NCBI RefSeq assembly: GCF_964340395.1
Contig: NC_135570.1
Coordinates: forward strand, 6,348,822 to 6,412,821
Direction: 5' to 3'
From: Glandiceps talaboti
Lineage: Eukaryota; Hemichordata; Enteropneusta; Spengelidae
DNA: 64,000 nucleotides
Of this stretch, positions 1 through 10,818 are shown piece after piece. The notes beneath the pieces were generated by a model. It saw only the letters and a list, made by a program, of their open reading frames with translations, was not told the DNA's origin and made no database searches. A program made the position numbers and the translations under genes. Each line of letters starts with the position of its first letter. Within the stretch, counting starts at the first letter, position 1.

Positions 1-1
1 T

Positions 2-1591
2 AGTGTAACAGTCATCTCAAAGAGTGATGTTGAGATGAAAGAAGACATTCAGATGTTGAATGAGATGGATATAGTAGAGGTAGATGATAAAATGGGTGTC
101 CAAGGTGAAAGTAGTGCAACTGCAAAGAGGAAAAGACCTGGTGAGATTAGTGAAGAAGAGTGTGAGGATAATACAGAAATGGAAGATACAGACTTGGATA
201 GTGAAGAGGATGAAGGCATGATGTGTAGAGGTAGGACTTGGAAAAATGAAAGAAAAAGACTTCGACTTGATCAACTTGTTGTGACAGTAAGGCTCAAAGA
301 TATAAGAAAATGCAAACAGAATGATCAGGGTACTCATAGCACAGAAAGAACAAAGCAAAGTAATGACAAGAAAAATAACATGGGTGGGGACAATGAAGAA
401 AACTTAGGTTTGAAAGAGGAAAGTAAAATATGTCGGGCAAAGGCAGATGAGAATAGCAGCAGCAAAAAGGATGAAAGTTTAGAAGACTTTGAAGACAGTG
501 AAACAGCCATAGATGGAGAGCAGCAACCTGAAGGTGAAAGGGTCAAGAAAAACAGCAAAGAATGCAAGAATGGTGATTCAAATGAGAATTGTAAACAAAA
601 CGAGCACAACGTAGACAGTGTTGAGGAGACTAAAGTTGAAACTATGGGTGACATGTCTGATGACCATGGTAATGAAGAGGAAAATCTTGAAGAATCTGAT
701 GCCATACAGTCAGAAGGTGATGACGGGGAAGGAGATAGCTACATTGATGCAATGGTTGACACGGAAGAAGGTAATAAGACAGAACAAGAGGATGGAGGAG
801 AAAGCCATGATGATGTTGAGGAAGAAGAGTTTGGCACAGACCATGGAGGAGATGAAGGTGAAGAGGAAATAGTTGAGGAAGATGTTGAGGAGGAAGAAGA
901 AGATGAAATAATCGATGAAGGAGTAGACAGAGACCACGAAGAAGAGGGTGATGTAGATGAGATAGTTGAAGAAAGAGAGGTTGATTCAGACCATGAAGAA
1001 GATGATGATGAGGAGGAGGAAATAGTTGATGGTGTACATGAAGAAGATATAGATGATGAGGAAGAGGAGGTTGGCTCAGACAATGAAGATGATGAGGAAG
1101 AAATGGGTGAAACGGACCACGGGGAAGAAGGAGATGAAATAGAAGGAGATGTTGAGACAGACCATAAAGAAGAGGGAGAAGAAGAGTTAGATGATGAGGA
1201 AGAGGAGATTGATGTAGAACAAGAAAGGGAAGGAGAGATCCATGAAGATGATGAAATAGTTGAGGATGAGGAAGAAGTTGATACAGCCCTTGAAGAAGTA
1301 GAAGGGGGAGAAGAAAAGACAGTTGGTGAGGAAGAAGACATTGAGGTAGACAATGAGGAGGAGCAGGAAGAGGAGGAAGAGGAAATAGACAGGGATGAAG
1401 ATGTTGAGACAGGCCAGGAAGAAGTATTAATTGATGAGGTGGGTGAGGTAGACGAAGAAGGGGGAGAAGGAGATAGCCATGATGATGAAATAGTTGAGGA
1501 CATGGAAGAAGTTGACACAAACAATGAGGAGGAAGAAGAAGAGGAAACACATGATACAGACAAAGAAGAAGAAGAAGAAGAGGAAGAAGTA

Positions 1592-1626
<35 letters not shown>

Positions 1627-2994
1627 AGAAGAAGAAGAAGAAGGAGATGGGGAAGAAGAGGTCGAGGCAGACCATGAAGATGATGAGGGTGAAGACAAAA
1701 TAGTTGATGAAGAAGAAGTGGGTGAAACAGACAATGGGGAAGAGGATGATGAAATAGATGAGGAGGAAGGAAATGTTGAGGCAGACCGTGAAGAAGAAGA
1801 AGAAGGAGAGGGAATAGCCGATGAGGAAGAACAGGTTGAGGCAGATGATGATGAAGATGATGATGATGATGAGGAGGAGGAGGAGGTGGTGGAAATAGAT
1901 GAGAGGGAAGAAGAGGATGAAGCAGACCAAGAAGGAGATGATGAAATTGTTGATGAGGCAGAAGAGGTAGGAACAGGCTACGAAGGCAGTGTAGGAGAGG
2001 GTCACGAGGATGAAACAGTTTATGAGGAAGAGGAGGTTGGCTCAGACAATGAAGGCGATGAGGAAGATGAGACAGTTAAGAAAGATGACGTTAATGAAAC
2101 AGATGATGATAATGATGGAGGAGAGAGCAACAAATCAGTTGATGAGGAAGAAGAGATTGAAATAGACAATGGAGAAGGTGAAGGAAATAGCCAAGAGGAT
2201 GAAATAGTTGAGAGGGAAGAAGTTACTGAGACAGATCTTGACAAGGATGGAGGAGAGAGCCTCAAAGATGAAAAAGTTGAGGAAGGAGAAGCAGATAAGA
2301 CAGTCCCTGAAGAAGATGAGGGAGAAGGCCATGAATATGAAATAGTTGATGAAGCAGAAGAGATTGAGGTAGATCATACTGAAAAGGATGAACTGAGTGA
2401 TACAGACACAAAAGTTGAGTCTGAAGTAGAAACTGGGACATACCATGAAGGAGGACAAGTCAAGGATGAAATTGTTGAAGAGAATGGAGAGATTGACACA
2501 GGCCACAAAGAAGAAGTAGAGAATAATGAAATTACAGAAAAATATGTTCTGGAAGGAAAAGAGGAGGTCAAGGAAGATGTGAGGATCTCTAAAGAACACA
2601 AAGACAATGCAGATGCAATGGAAATGGAAAATGGAGGCATTGGAAAGAAGATGTCTGAAGCTAAAGAACAAGTAAAAGATGAAGCCACTGAACCAGCCTC
2701 AAATGAAAACCTCTCTGTGAAGAGACGTGAGGGTGATTGCAAGAGTGTTGAAACAAGGGTAACAGATGAAGAGAAGCTAGGATTGAACAAAAAGGATCAT
2801 GATGATAATTTAACAAACGGTGTACAGAAAGAAAATGTGGATGCTGATGATGATATTAATGGTGATGATGATGAAAACTTAAGAATAGAAAGCACTACTG
2901 AGCCACAGAATGACATGGAATATGAAGTAGGGGAAATTGATAGTATTGATTGTAGTCTGTTGGTAACAGTAGATGAAATACGTGGAGATCATGG

Positions 2995-3028
<34 letters not shown>

Positions 3029-3098
3029 GATGAAGATGAAGATGAAGATGAAGAAGATGATGATAATGATGATGATGATGATGATGAAGATGATGATA

Positions 3099-3129
<31 letters not shown>

Positions 3130-3292
3130 CGGTGATGGTGATGATGATGATGATGATGATTATGATGATGATTTTGAGAAGGATGATAGCGATATTGATT
3201 CAAGAAGTGATCGGGAGGAGGAGGGATTTATTGATTTTGATAGTATGATGGATGGATTTGTTGTCATGGATGAAGTTGGTGAAGATGGTTAG
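2..3292 (+). CDS. Highly acidic, probably nuclear protein (possible matrin-3/ZNF638-like C-terminus), 5'-partial
   Basis: The frame is open from base 2, so the first exon(s) may lie outside. The first Met is at base 35 (1085 residues from there) and the stop is TAG at 3290-3292. Numbering from that Met, two basic clusters resembling nuclear localisation signals are at 31-35 (KRKRP) and 70-78 (KNERKRLRL). Residues ~245-830 are degenerate ~27-residue Glu/Asp repeats around an E-I-V-D/E-E core ending in D-H/N-E. Residues ~989-1050 are almost all Asp. The motif LLVTVDEI sits at 975-982 and the protein ends FVVMDEVGEDG. These motifs resemble the LVTVDEV-type acidic repeats known from ZNF638/NP220 and relatives; this is motif recall, not a search. 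No zinc finger, RRM or other fold is visible. The absence of stops over 3.2 kb and the sensible non-repetitive ends argue for a real gene. Alternatively it is another acidic chromatin or nucleolar protein. A splice-donor match at 3279-3284 could replace the terminal codons. Confidence 0.72.
3279..3284 (+). promoter_or_regulatory. Possible 5' splice donor just before the stop codon
   Basis: GTGAAG follows a G at 3278 and interrupts the codons for DEVG. Use of this donor would remove the last four codons and the TAG, letting the acidic exon continue into a downstream exon. In the matrin-3/ZNF638 family a C-terminal matrin-type zinc finger follows the acidic motif, so this would fit, but I found no matching acceptor or zinc-finger exon nearby. 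Confidence 0.25.
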
Positions 3293-4786
3293 TCTAAAGT
3301 GTTGGGTTTCAAAATCAACTTCTGCACATGTGTGCACCATTGGTTACTGCCAATTTTATGCAAGTAATGTTTCAACAAGGGAATGTCATTTCTCTACCAT
3401 ACACTGACCAATTTAAATGTATGACATGGAGCAGATGTGAGGCCCCATGGATATAACAGACTAAGTATAATAATATTAATGACATATATTTTACTAATCC
3501 AAATTATATTTGGAAATTCAAATATACGGTCACCTCTTGTGCAGCACCGAGGTGCCCTCTGGAGTGCCCTTGGAAAATGTTCCGTAGGGTCAACCTAAGC
3601 ACCCCTTGTCTTACATACAGATTTGGGAAATTTGTAATCAAACTCAGCTGGTTCAAACCCAGACTGCAGTGGTGAGAGGCACAGGAACTTACCGTTTGGT
3701 CATTGACAACCCATATTGTATTGTATACTTTGTTTCAAGATCTCAGCAAGTAGGTTGTATGGCAGATATACATACAGTGTATCTGAAAGCAAGCCCTCCC
3801 TCGGAGACTGGCAGGAATTCTCTTGACTTGAAGTTTCTGTGGTGAAAATTGAAACATATCGTCAATTAGACTCTCAAATCTGAGAGCAAATCTTGTATAA
3901 AATTGTCATATCACATTGGATATTTGTACATAATTTGTCCTCTTGCAATACTAGTATTCCTGAATGGCTATGCAAATTGCGAATTTCTTTACTTGTAGTA
4001 CAAAATGTAAATTTTGGTGGAGTATACCACATTTGACTTTTGGGTAAGATGACAAACATTTCCTGGTGCAAGCTGTCTACATGTCTACTACTAGTTGTTA
4101 ATGGATGTATTTCCTGGTTGTACTTTGAGAGTCGAGGTTCAAAACAAATCAAACTTTTTGAAAAGCCCACTGACATCTGAAACTAGTGGAAGATGTCATT
4201 TATTCAAAGTTCAAAATAAAACCGTTTCTTACATGTTGCCAAAGCTTTATGTAAATTGCTGATCTAAAGATGATTTCATGTTCTGAATGATGCGCTCTGC
4301 ATGGGGCTTGTTCACCTGTGTGCCACTACATAATTGAAATGTGTAAACTCAGCTTGTATCGCTTTATTTTCAGCTTCTCATTCAATTTATTTCAAAAAGT
4401 GTTTTATGTTCATCTTACGAATTTGTTGAAATTGTTAGGTTTTGTGAAAAGTTTTATTTTTGACGCAACTGTCTCAGAATGTCTCTTAAGAAGCAAAATT
4501 CCTTCATTGAAATGAAGACCCCTCCCTATAATCTGTGAAAAACTCATATACTTGGATAAAGGTCTTGTGGTCTATTTGATTTGCAAAGAAAAAAAGGGTT
4601 GTTTTGTACTGCTATGTGCCATATTTCAGTTATGAGAGAGGGAAAAGATTGCATCATTTGGCCACTAGATGCATTGCTCGTAAACCATTTTAAAGCTGGA
4701 ATTGAGGGCCAGAAGAGTTTAGTATTGTAGCATAAAGACAGCAGATATGAAGTTATCCCTTACTTCCATGTTGCTCTTGCTGTACT
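3293..4786 (+). other. Non-coding AT-rich stretch, possible 3' UTR
   Basis: No credible ORF is present. It follows directly on the acidic gene. AATAAA at 4215-4220 is a candidate poly(A) signal. The segment 4344-4370 carries a fragment resembling the family F end motif (AACTCAGCTTGT), so at least part is repeat-derived. Confidence 0.4.
4215..4220 (+). promoter_or_regulatory. Candidate poly(A) signal AATAAA
   Basis: This is the first AATAAA found downstream of the acidic gene's stop, about 0.9 kb away. Other candidates are at 5307-5312 and 5675-5680. Choice between them is not possible from sequence alone. Confidence 0.3.
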
Positions 4787-4790
4787 GTTT

Positions 4791-5188
4791 TACAGCACAA
4801 GAAAGTAAGCAGTGTAGGAACACAAGTAAGAACAGATACAATTGTTATTTGTGTCTGTCTGTTGCATAGGGTGATTCAAATACATTGTAATACAATTATG
4901 ATTTGTGTCTGTCTTTTTGCAGAAGATGATTCAAATACATTGCAATACAATTGTTATTTGTGTCTGTCTGTTGCATAGGATGATTCAAATACATTGCAAT
5001 ACAGTTGTTGCTTGTGTCTGTCTCTTGAATTGTATGATTTACTAAACAGGGACTACGTGAAAGACAGTGCGCATCTCCATCATAATTTTGACAGTTATAT
5101 ATAAATCCATTCTGCAAGAGACAGACAAATGCAATAATTGTATCTGCTCTGACTTTTGTTCCTGCACAGATTACTTTCTTCTGCTGTA
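4791..5188. mobile_element. Fold-back (MITE-like) element with internal minisatellite
   Basis: The left arm 4791-4866 and the right arm 5111-5188 are inverted copies of one another over about 76 bp, with few mismatches. The arms share TACAGCA..AAGAAAGTAA at the outside and CAGATACAATT..TGTCTGTCT inside. Between them is a tandem array of ~54-bp units that begins within the left arm. This is the usual layout of a non-autonomous fold-back element. A short minus-strand ORF inside is a by-product of the repeats. Confidence 0.65.
4838..5043 (+). repeat. 54-bp minisatellite, about 3.8 units
   Basis: Units begin near 4838, 4892, 4947 and 5001. Each has ACAATTGTTATTTGTGTCTG near its start and GATTCAAATACATTG near its end. 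The last unit is more diverged and truncated. The array starts in the left arm of the fold-back element. Confidence 0.75.
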
Positions 5189-5306
5189 TTAGTGACTACC
5201 ATTTTAGTCCTCATCCTACAAAAACGATTTTTACTTGTAATGGATCTGTTTTGTACCCCTAAATACAAATATGTTTTTGAAATGTCGAATTGAATTTTCG
5301 CTATAA

Positions 5307-5480
5307 AATAAAGGAAAGTGTCAACTACATACTGGCTTTGTATTCCTAGCGCTCCATACTGATTTGAAATTGACTGTGCTGTCTGAAATATTTTCTTTGG
5401 CCAATTTAGTTGGTGGGGGGGGGGGGGGGGGTCTGAGCCAAACTAAAGGAATTTAGTTTTTAATCCTTCTTTGAACTATT
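5307..5480 (+). repeat. Dispersed repeat family J, copy 1
   Basis: It matches 62330-62510 in order: AATAAAGGA, then CATACTGGCTTTGTATTC, then GCTGATTT-like, a G-rich run, GTCTGAG and a TTTTTAAT block. Copy 1 includes a 17-G run at 5415-5431. The copies are diverged but colinear. Confidence 0.55.
5415..5431 (+). repeat. Poly-G run (17 G)
   Basis: An uninterrupted G homopolymer lies inside family J copy 1. The length in an assembly is error-prone, and the run can form G-quadruplex structures. Confidence 0.9.
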
Positions 5481-5674
5481 GATCTCACCCCTAAGAGGTA
5501 CTTGCATTGAAATAGCCACTAATATGAATACAGTCTAGGGAAATATTACAGTAATCTGATATCATCAAGTTCAGCAGTATTATTATCAGAATGCTTTCTT
5601 TTTCAATCCATTTGAATCAGTAATATACATGTAAATGATTTTCAACAATGTAAAACTAAAACTGCCAATTATGA

Positions 5675-5680
5675 AATAAA
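5675..5680 (+). promoter_or_regulatory. Candidate poly(A) signal AATAAA with GT-rich downstream region
   Basis: AATAAA is followed about 30 nt later by a GT/T-rich stretch (TTGTTATTTTGTGG), the normal arrangement of a cleavage site. It could end a long 3' UTR of the acidic gene, though it lies beyond two repeat elements. Confidence 0.3.
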
Positions 5681-5699
5681 AAATGTTTTTATGAAATAT

Positions 5700-6179
5700 T
5701 GAGTGCAATTGTTATTTTGTGGATTTAGCTGTTGTTGGTAAACTGATGAATAATGTGTACGTCATGCAGTATCTACACAATTTATACAAACCTGTCTGTA
5801 TGTGTATGTGTTCTTTTAACACGGGCTCCTGTCTTGTATGTCCACCTCTGGCTGCACTGGCTTGCCCAATCTGATTAAAATCACGACGTGTACACTACAT
5901 CGGATTTTTATCAGATTGCACTATGCCTGGCAGTTAGTTGTGTGACATAGGATAAGAACTCATTTAAGGGAACCTTTAGTAATTACAAGGGATATGAGGG
6001 CCAAGGGAAGTCAAGCCCAATGAATATGAAAAATGTGACTCTCCCCAATTCTGTTATCAAAAAAGTAGCCCTACCTTAATTGTTTGTCTCTAGAACATTG
6101 AAAATATTTCAAAACATGGGTTCACTTATATGCTGTCCAGTGTGAAAAGGAATACAAGTCCCACTGCTGCTACCATGTT
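5700..6179. other. No gene seen
   Basis: AT-rich unique-looking sequence without a convincing ORF. The right part may be the body of the minus-strand SINE whose tRNA-like head follows. Confidence 0.4.
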
Positions 6180-6248
6180 GATTAGGACTCGATCCCACCA
6201 CATTGATGATTTTATAGTAGCTGGTTGTTTTCCACTACCACCGCCACA
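6180..6248 (-). mobile_element. tRNA-derived SINE head
   Basis: On the minus strand, a box B-like GGGATCGAGTCC (6196 down to 6185) lies about 36 nt after a box A-like TGGCGGTGGTAGTGG (6246 down to 6232). That is the spacing of an internal RNA polymerase III promoter in tRNA-derived SINEs. No cloverleaf with an acceptor stem is evident, so it is not called a tRNA gene. Confidence 0.45.
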
Positions 6249-6421
6249 GTGAATTTGTGTGACAGCTCTACAATAATTAATTTCCGTGTTTAGATCTAAT
6301 ATGCAGAGCTAAAGGCCAAAACTTGTGAAGACTATAAAAGATGGGCACACATTGGCAAGACTAGGGGTAATGTTTCTAACTCCATCTCACTATCCTCTAT
6401 ATCTTACCACACTGCTCACCC

Positions 6422-6765
6422 TTAAAGTGGCCATATGGATGAGAATTTGGTATTTCTTTTGGATTTTTATTTGATAAAACAGCTTCACTATGTTTTTCTA
6501 CTTGAAAAAATAATGTGAAAGAACATATACCAAGTCCATGTTCATAACTCGATACATTGCAAAAAGTGTAAAAAGTTTGTTATTGTATGTACAATAACAA
6601 ACATTTTACACATTGTTTAATGTTTTACTGTTCATTGAGATGTGAACATGGACTTGGTATGTGTTATTTCACATTATTTTTTCAAGTAGAAAAACATAGT
6701 GAAGCTGTTTTATCAAATAAAAATCCAAAAGAAATACCAAATTCTCATCCATATGGCCACTTTAA
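6422..6765. mobile_element. Palindromic MITE, family A copy 1 (best preserved)
   Basis: Almost the whole 344 bp is one inverted repeat. The left end TTAAAGTGGCCATATGGATG and the right end CATCCATATGGCCACTTTAA mirror each other, and the arms meet at TTGTTATTGTA / TACAATAACAA near 6589. The palindromic TTAA at both outer ends would fit a TTAA target duplication, but TTAA may simply be part of the inverted repeat. There is no coding capacity; the ORF at 6587-6802 is incidental. Confidence 0.85.
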
Positions 6766-7732
6766 TAATCGATTTCACTGTATGGTGGTCGACAGTAGAT
6801 AACTGTAATGTTTACCATGCTCGGTTGAAATGAGTTTAATACAGGTTTGTATACTGTGCATATTAATATGGCCATGAGCCAGACCCTGAGTTTTAGCAAT
6901 TGGTAAAACCATTTTTTATGTAGATAGCAAAAATGTGAACATTTGTATTTGGCAGCTTTCCAGTAGTAATCTTCATCCAAAGTTACATAACAAATAATTA
7001 AATTGGCAATACTTGAATACCACAATTCATATGCACCTGTGATTTGCAAGAAAAAGGCTTGATTTTGACCAAAAGATCAGGGCCAAGGTCAAAATATATG
7101 ATACTAACAGAAAGATCATACATGATAATATAAAGGTAGACACTTGAATTCGGTCTCTATCTATAAAAAACAATTCAGCTCCGATAACTATATTGTATGA
7201 ACGCAAGTTACTGAGCTACGTGTTGACAACTGTGTACCGTTATGTTATGTGGCCTGTTCTGATGATCTAGCTCTTATGTGTGCTCCGATACTCCAATGAT
7301 GTGTCAGAGTATCAAGGTGTATATATCAGCATGAGGTAGTTCTGATTGTGATTGAGAGTATTAAGTGATGAACATATCAGGGAGGTTGACAAGGCTGTTG
7401 GGAGGCTATTACTTTGGGACTACACATGGCCTAATCTGCATGTAATTATAAATATAAATATGGGTTTGATGAAGATGTACTAAGTTTTGAGAGCCAATTA
7501 CCTTGAGATATTTGACAGGCTGTTAGGGGCCTACTAACATGGGGCACCTTGAGACAACAAGAGGCTGATGAAAGCCTCATTAACATGGGATGTCTGACTA
7601 TCATTGAAGGTGTAGGTGCTACTCTGATTGGCTGCATTAATTGCTATACGTACACCTGTACTGTAGTAGTATTAAAATTGACCCCCTTAATCTGTAACTT
7701 CATGCAGTGGCTGGAAGCCGGTTTTGTGTAGT
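6766..7732. other. No gene seen; contains family K fragment
   Basis: Short ORFs only. The part at 7060-7160 (CCAAGGTCAAAATATATGAT..) resembles 20285-20365 and is listed separately. Confidence 0.4.
7060..7165 (+). repeat. Dispersed repeat family K, copy 1
   Basis: It shares with 20285-20370 the order CAAGGTCAAA, ATGATA, ACAGAAAGAT-like, ATAATAT and the block around CATTTGAAT/CACTTGAATT. AAGGTCAAGGTCA words are common in invertebrate SINE-like repeats. Confidence 0.45.
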
Positions 7733-7826
7733 TTACGCTCAGAATCCCTGATGGGAGGTCATTTGTCACTATAGCCAACAGCAGCGACCAACTTACTTTG
7801 TCCCCCTGAAGACACTACTATCTAAG
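7733..7826 (+). other. Possible 5' non-coding exon ending at a strong splice donor
   Basis: AAG at 7824-7826 is followed by GTGAGTTT, a close match to the splice-donor consensus. The block is less AT-rich than its surroundings and contains GCCAACAGCAGC (7774-7785), also found 30 nt before the donor at 22071. The left border is a guess and no coding frame is evident. Confidence 0.2.
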
Positions 7827-9409
7827 GTGAGTTTTTGTTCCGTTTAATTATCAAGTGAAACTGAAGTTAGAATTCTTACGAAGCAATGTACTAGACCTAC
7901 ACGTCGCAAATTGGATGTCCCCTGTGGCCGAGCACGTTTCAAAAGACAGCAAGCCAAGCCTATTTGTTTAAAGTACTAATTTTGAGTTGGTCAGACATGC
8001 AAATTTATTTCATGTCATTAGACGACATAAATATATTCAGAGCCCAATCACGCAGCGAAAATATTACGCCAGATGTTAAATTTAAATATTCATAGAGTAC
8101 ATAAAGGTAAATGTAAGGCAATGGAAGACACGTTGTTATTCCTCGCACAGTAAAGGGTGGATAGTGCGGTGACCTTAGTGGCATTATGGAAGTGTATAGC
8201 ATTCAGTTAGCCAATCCATCAAGGATGCCAAACATAAGAGACATCTCCTTAGTTACCCTACCCACCCACCCTTCTGGTAAGATAGTGAATACTTCGCTCA
8301 GAGTAAGCCTTTAACAAAGCTCGCATCCCAACCTTATACCAATAGGCAATATTCTTGAGCGGAGTGATAAGGCTTATTAATGTTATATTAATTGAACTGT
8401 GTTTTTCTCTTGTATTTCCTTGTAGAGTAGACTAGTGCCTATACAGTATCATTACGATTTTTACCTTCACTCACAGTCTAGTCAAAGTCGTTACTCTAGA
8501 AGTCCTGAGATGCAAGAGACGTAATTTAAAATTTACCCACAACCACCCACAGTCATTAACACCATGCCTTTAATAATCAATCACACAATTCTAGACCTAA
8601 CCAATAACACAGTCCATCATAAAGTTAGTGTTTATTGGGGCAGTTATGTAATGTCCCAAATATGGTATATTTGTCAGCTGAGGTTGCTACTTACTAGTAT
8701 ACACTGTTTACGTCACTATAGCAGCTGGGGTTCACTGATTGGATGAACAACTTTCTGTGCTGATTGAGGGACTTTGACCAGACAGTGGTTAGACCACAGT
8801 TGCCATCCAGACTATTGTAGAGTCGTTATTTCGTTTGTTATTCATTCGTCAGTTATAGATTGTTCGTAGAACACTACATTGAACAGCAATTAAAGACTTT
8901 AAACTTTATACAACGCGTTTCTGAAGTAGCTTGAGTGATCGTACAGGGAGTGACAGAGGTAGGATCTAGACTAGTAGATCCTACAGTAAGAGATATCTTA
9001 CATGGGTTTTATACATGCATGTTCAAAACTGAAAGAATGCAGTCCCAAGCATTTGAAATTCAGGTATCAATATAAAGGTTATCAAACTTCAAACAGTAAT
9101 ATTACTTACTTTCTATTGCTAAATACAGCATTCCTTCACTTCTTTACCATGAGAGAAATACGTTCCTCAGATTGTTATACCAGCTTCACACTATTCCTGG
9201 ATTTGGTCAAGATTTTCCTACAGAAAAATGTGGAACATCATTTCATAGGTATATAGTAAACAGTCTTTACTAAGTATGTAAGGACCCTGGTTGAATAGAA
9301 AAGACTATTTCCGATTAGTAATCTATAATTCTGATGGAAACTTTGATAACAAGCAACCAGAACTGAGGTAGGTTTTACCTGTATATATAGGATGTGCCTC
9401 AGAAATAAA
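7827..9409. other. No gene seen
   Basis: AT-rich sequence with only short, unsupported ORFs. The string TGTGGCCGAGCACGTTTC at 7923-7940 looks like the start of a Ser/Leu tRNA-type box A and may be a SINE fragment, but no box B follows. Confidence 0.4.
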
Positions 9410-9530
9410 CGCTTTAAATTTTGTTGTCACTTTGTTCAAAACAACCTATTCTCAGTTAAAATCAAGGAATAAAATGAAGGGTCACCACATAAACCTTTTT
9501 AAATAAAGGTCAAAATGATATCAAAATATT
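9410..9530 (+). repeat. Dispersed repeat family G, copy 1
   Basis: Matches the reverse complement of 28405-28530: CTTTGTTCA, AACCTATTCTCA, AAATCAAG, GGTCACC and AAAGGTCAAAATGA occur in the same order and spacing. Confidence 0.65.
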
Positions 9531-10013
9531 TGAGTTTATGGAATATAAGTACAATTTGTTTTCTCGTCCTGAAAATTCGCAATGCTGTCAAATGGAACAA
9601 AATCAAGGTCAAATTCTATCACGTTTCCCAACTTCTGACTCTGTATATTCCCGAATTGATTTGCTATGAGACTTGCATTTTGCAATTATATGCAGGAAGG
9701 TTCACGTGGTTGAATGAAAAGGAGAAACATTTGAAAGGGAAAATAGTCCACGAGCCATCGCATTCAGATGGAATCTGTGATATCTATATATAGCATATAT
9801 GACCTTTTACATCATTGGTTGAATTCTGCTGTCATTAAGATCTAATAATCTAATAATACACATAAATATTACGGTACAAGACTGATATTCAGTTTTCTGA
9901 CCGTAAAAACAAACTACTGATATGATCCAAAGTAAACAAATTATTCAGAACAAACTGTCATTAAGACATTCTGGTGTACCTAATACCTTTATGTGATCTA
10001 CATATCGTCTACA

Positions 10014-10017
10014 GTCA

Positions 10018-10114
<97 letters not shown>

Positions 10115-10149
10115 CCTGCCTGTCTGCCTGTCTGTCTGAGTGTCTGTCT
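10014..10149 (+). repeat. (TCTG)n microsatellite
   Basis: About 33 near-perfect TCTG units, with a few TTGCC/GCC interruptions at the right end. The ORFs reported through it are repeats of CLSV/QTDR and are not genes. Confidence 0.95.
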
Positions 10150-10498
10150 TATCTGGAATGGAGAAAATCTGAACATCTTGGCATTCGCATTTGACTAATT
10201 CCTCACTATACAAAACACCCATCGTTTTCAACCATGGATGACCTACAAAGTACGATGAAATCTGTATTCTCAACTCATCCATACGTTAAACAGAAGTTTG
10301 TACGTAAATTGGCGGGTATGCGTGGAGTACTTTATCCTAAGGGAATGGCGTGGCAGTGATCGGTGACGCTTGTATATGACATACGTTGCGTTAATATCGA
10401 GAGTGTGACCGCCCATAAAATTACTTTTGTGTAAAAAAGAATCTAATGATTTAATTTCATGTAATGATAAAAATCTTTATCTGAAGGTTGATACTGTC
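10150..10498. other. No gene seen
   Basis: Unique-looking spacer between two tetranucleotide arrays. No ORF of note. Confidence 0.4.
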
Positions 10499-10504
10499 TG
10501 GTAT

Positions 10505-10661
<157 letters not shown>

Positions 10662-10704
10662 ATTCTTGACTTTCTTCCCCCGGAAGATTTTACCACTAAG
10701 GTGG

Positions 10705-10707
<3 letters not shown>

Positions 10708-10742
<35 letters not shown>

Positions 10743-10761
10743 GGCAGGCAGGCAGACAGGC

Positions 10762-10816
<55 letters not shown>

Positions 10817-10818
10817 GA
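10708..10818 (+). repeat. (CAGA)n microsatellite, inverted relative to the preceding (GTCT)n
   Basis: About 27 CAGA units with a CAGG patch at 10741-10763. With the GTCT tract at 10607-10661 it forms an inverted pair with a loop of roughly 47 nt. Confidence 0.95.

Noticed and set aside
642-3203. Long minus-strand ORFs rich in Ser, His, Leu or Phe opposite the acidic gene
   Set aside because: They are the complements of GAA/GAG/GAT repeats in the plus-strand frame. Their homopolymeric composition follows from that, and the plus strand has basic clusters and a non-repetitive C-terminal motif.
6180-6248. Functional tRNA gene
   Set aside because: Only box A and box B are recognisable. No acceptor or anticodon stem pairs well, so a SINE head is more likely.
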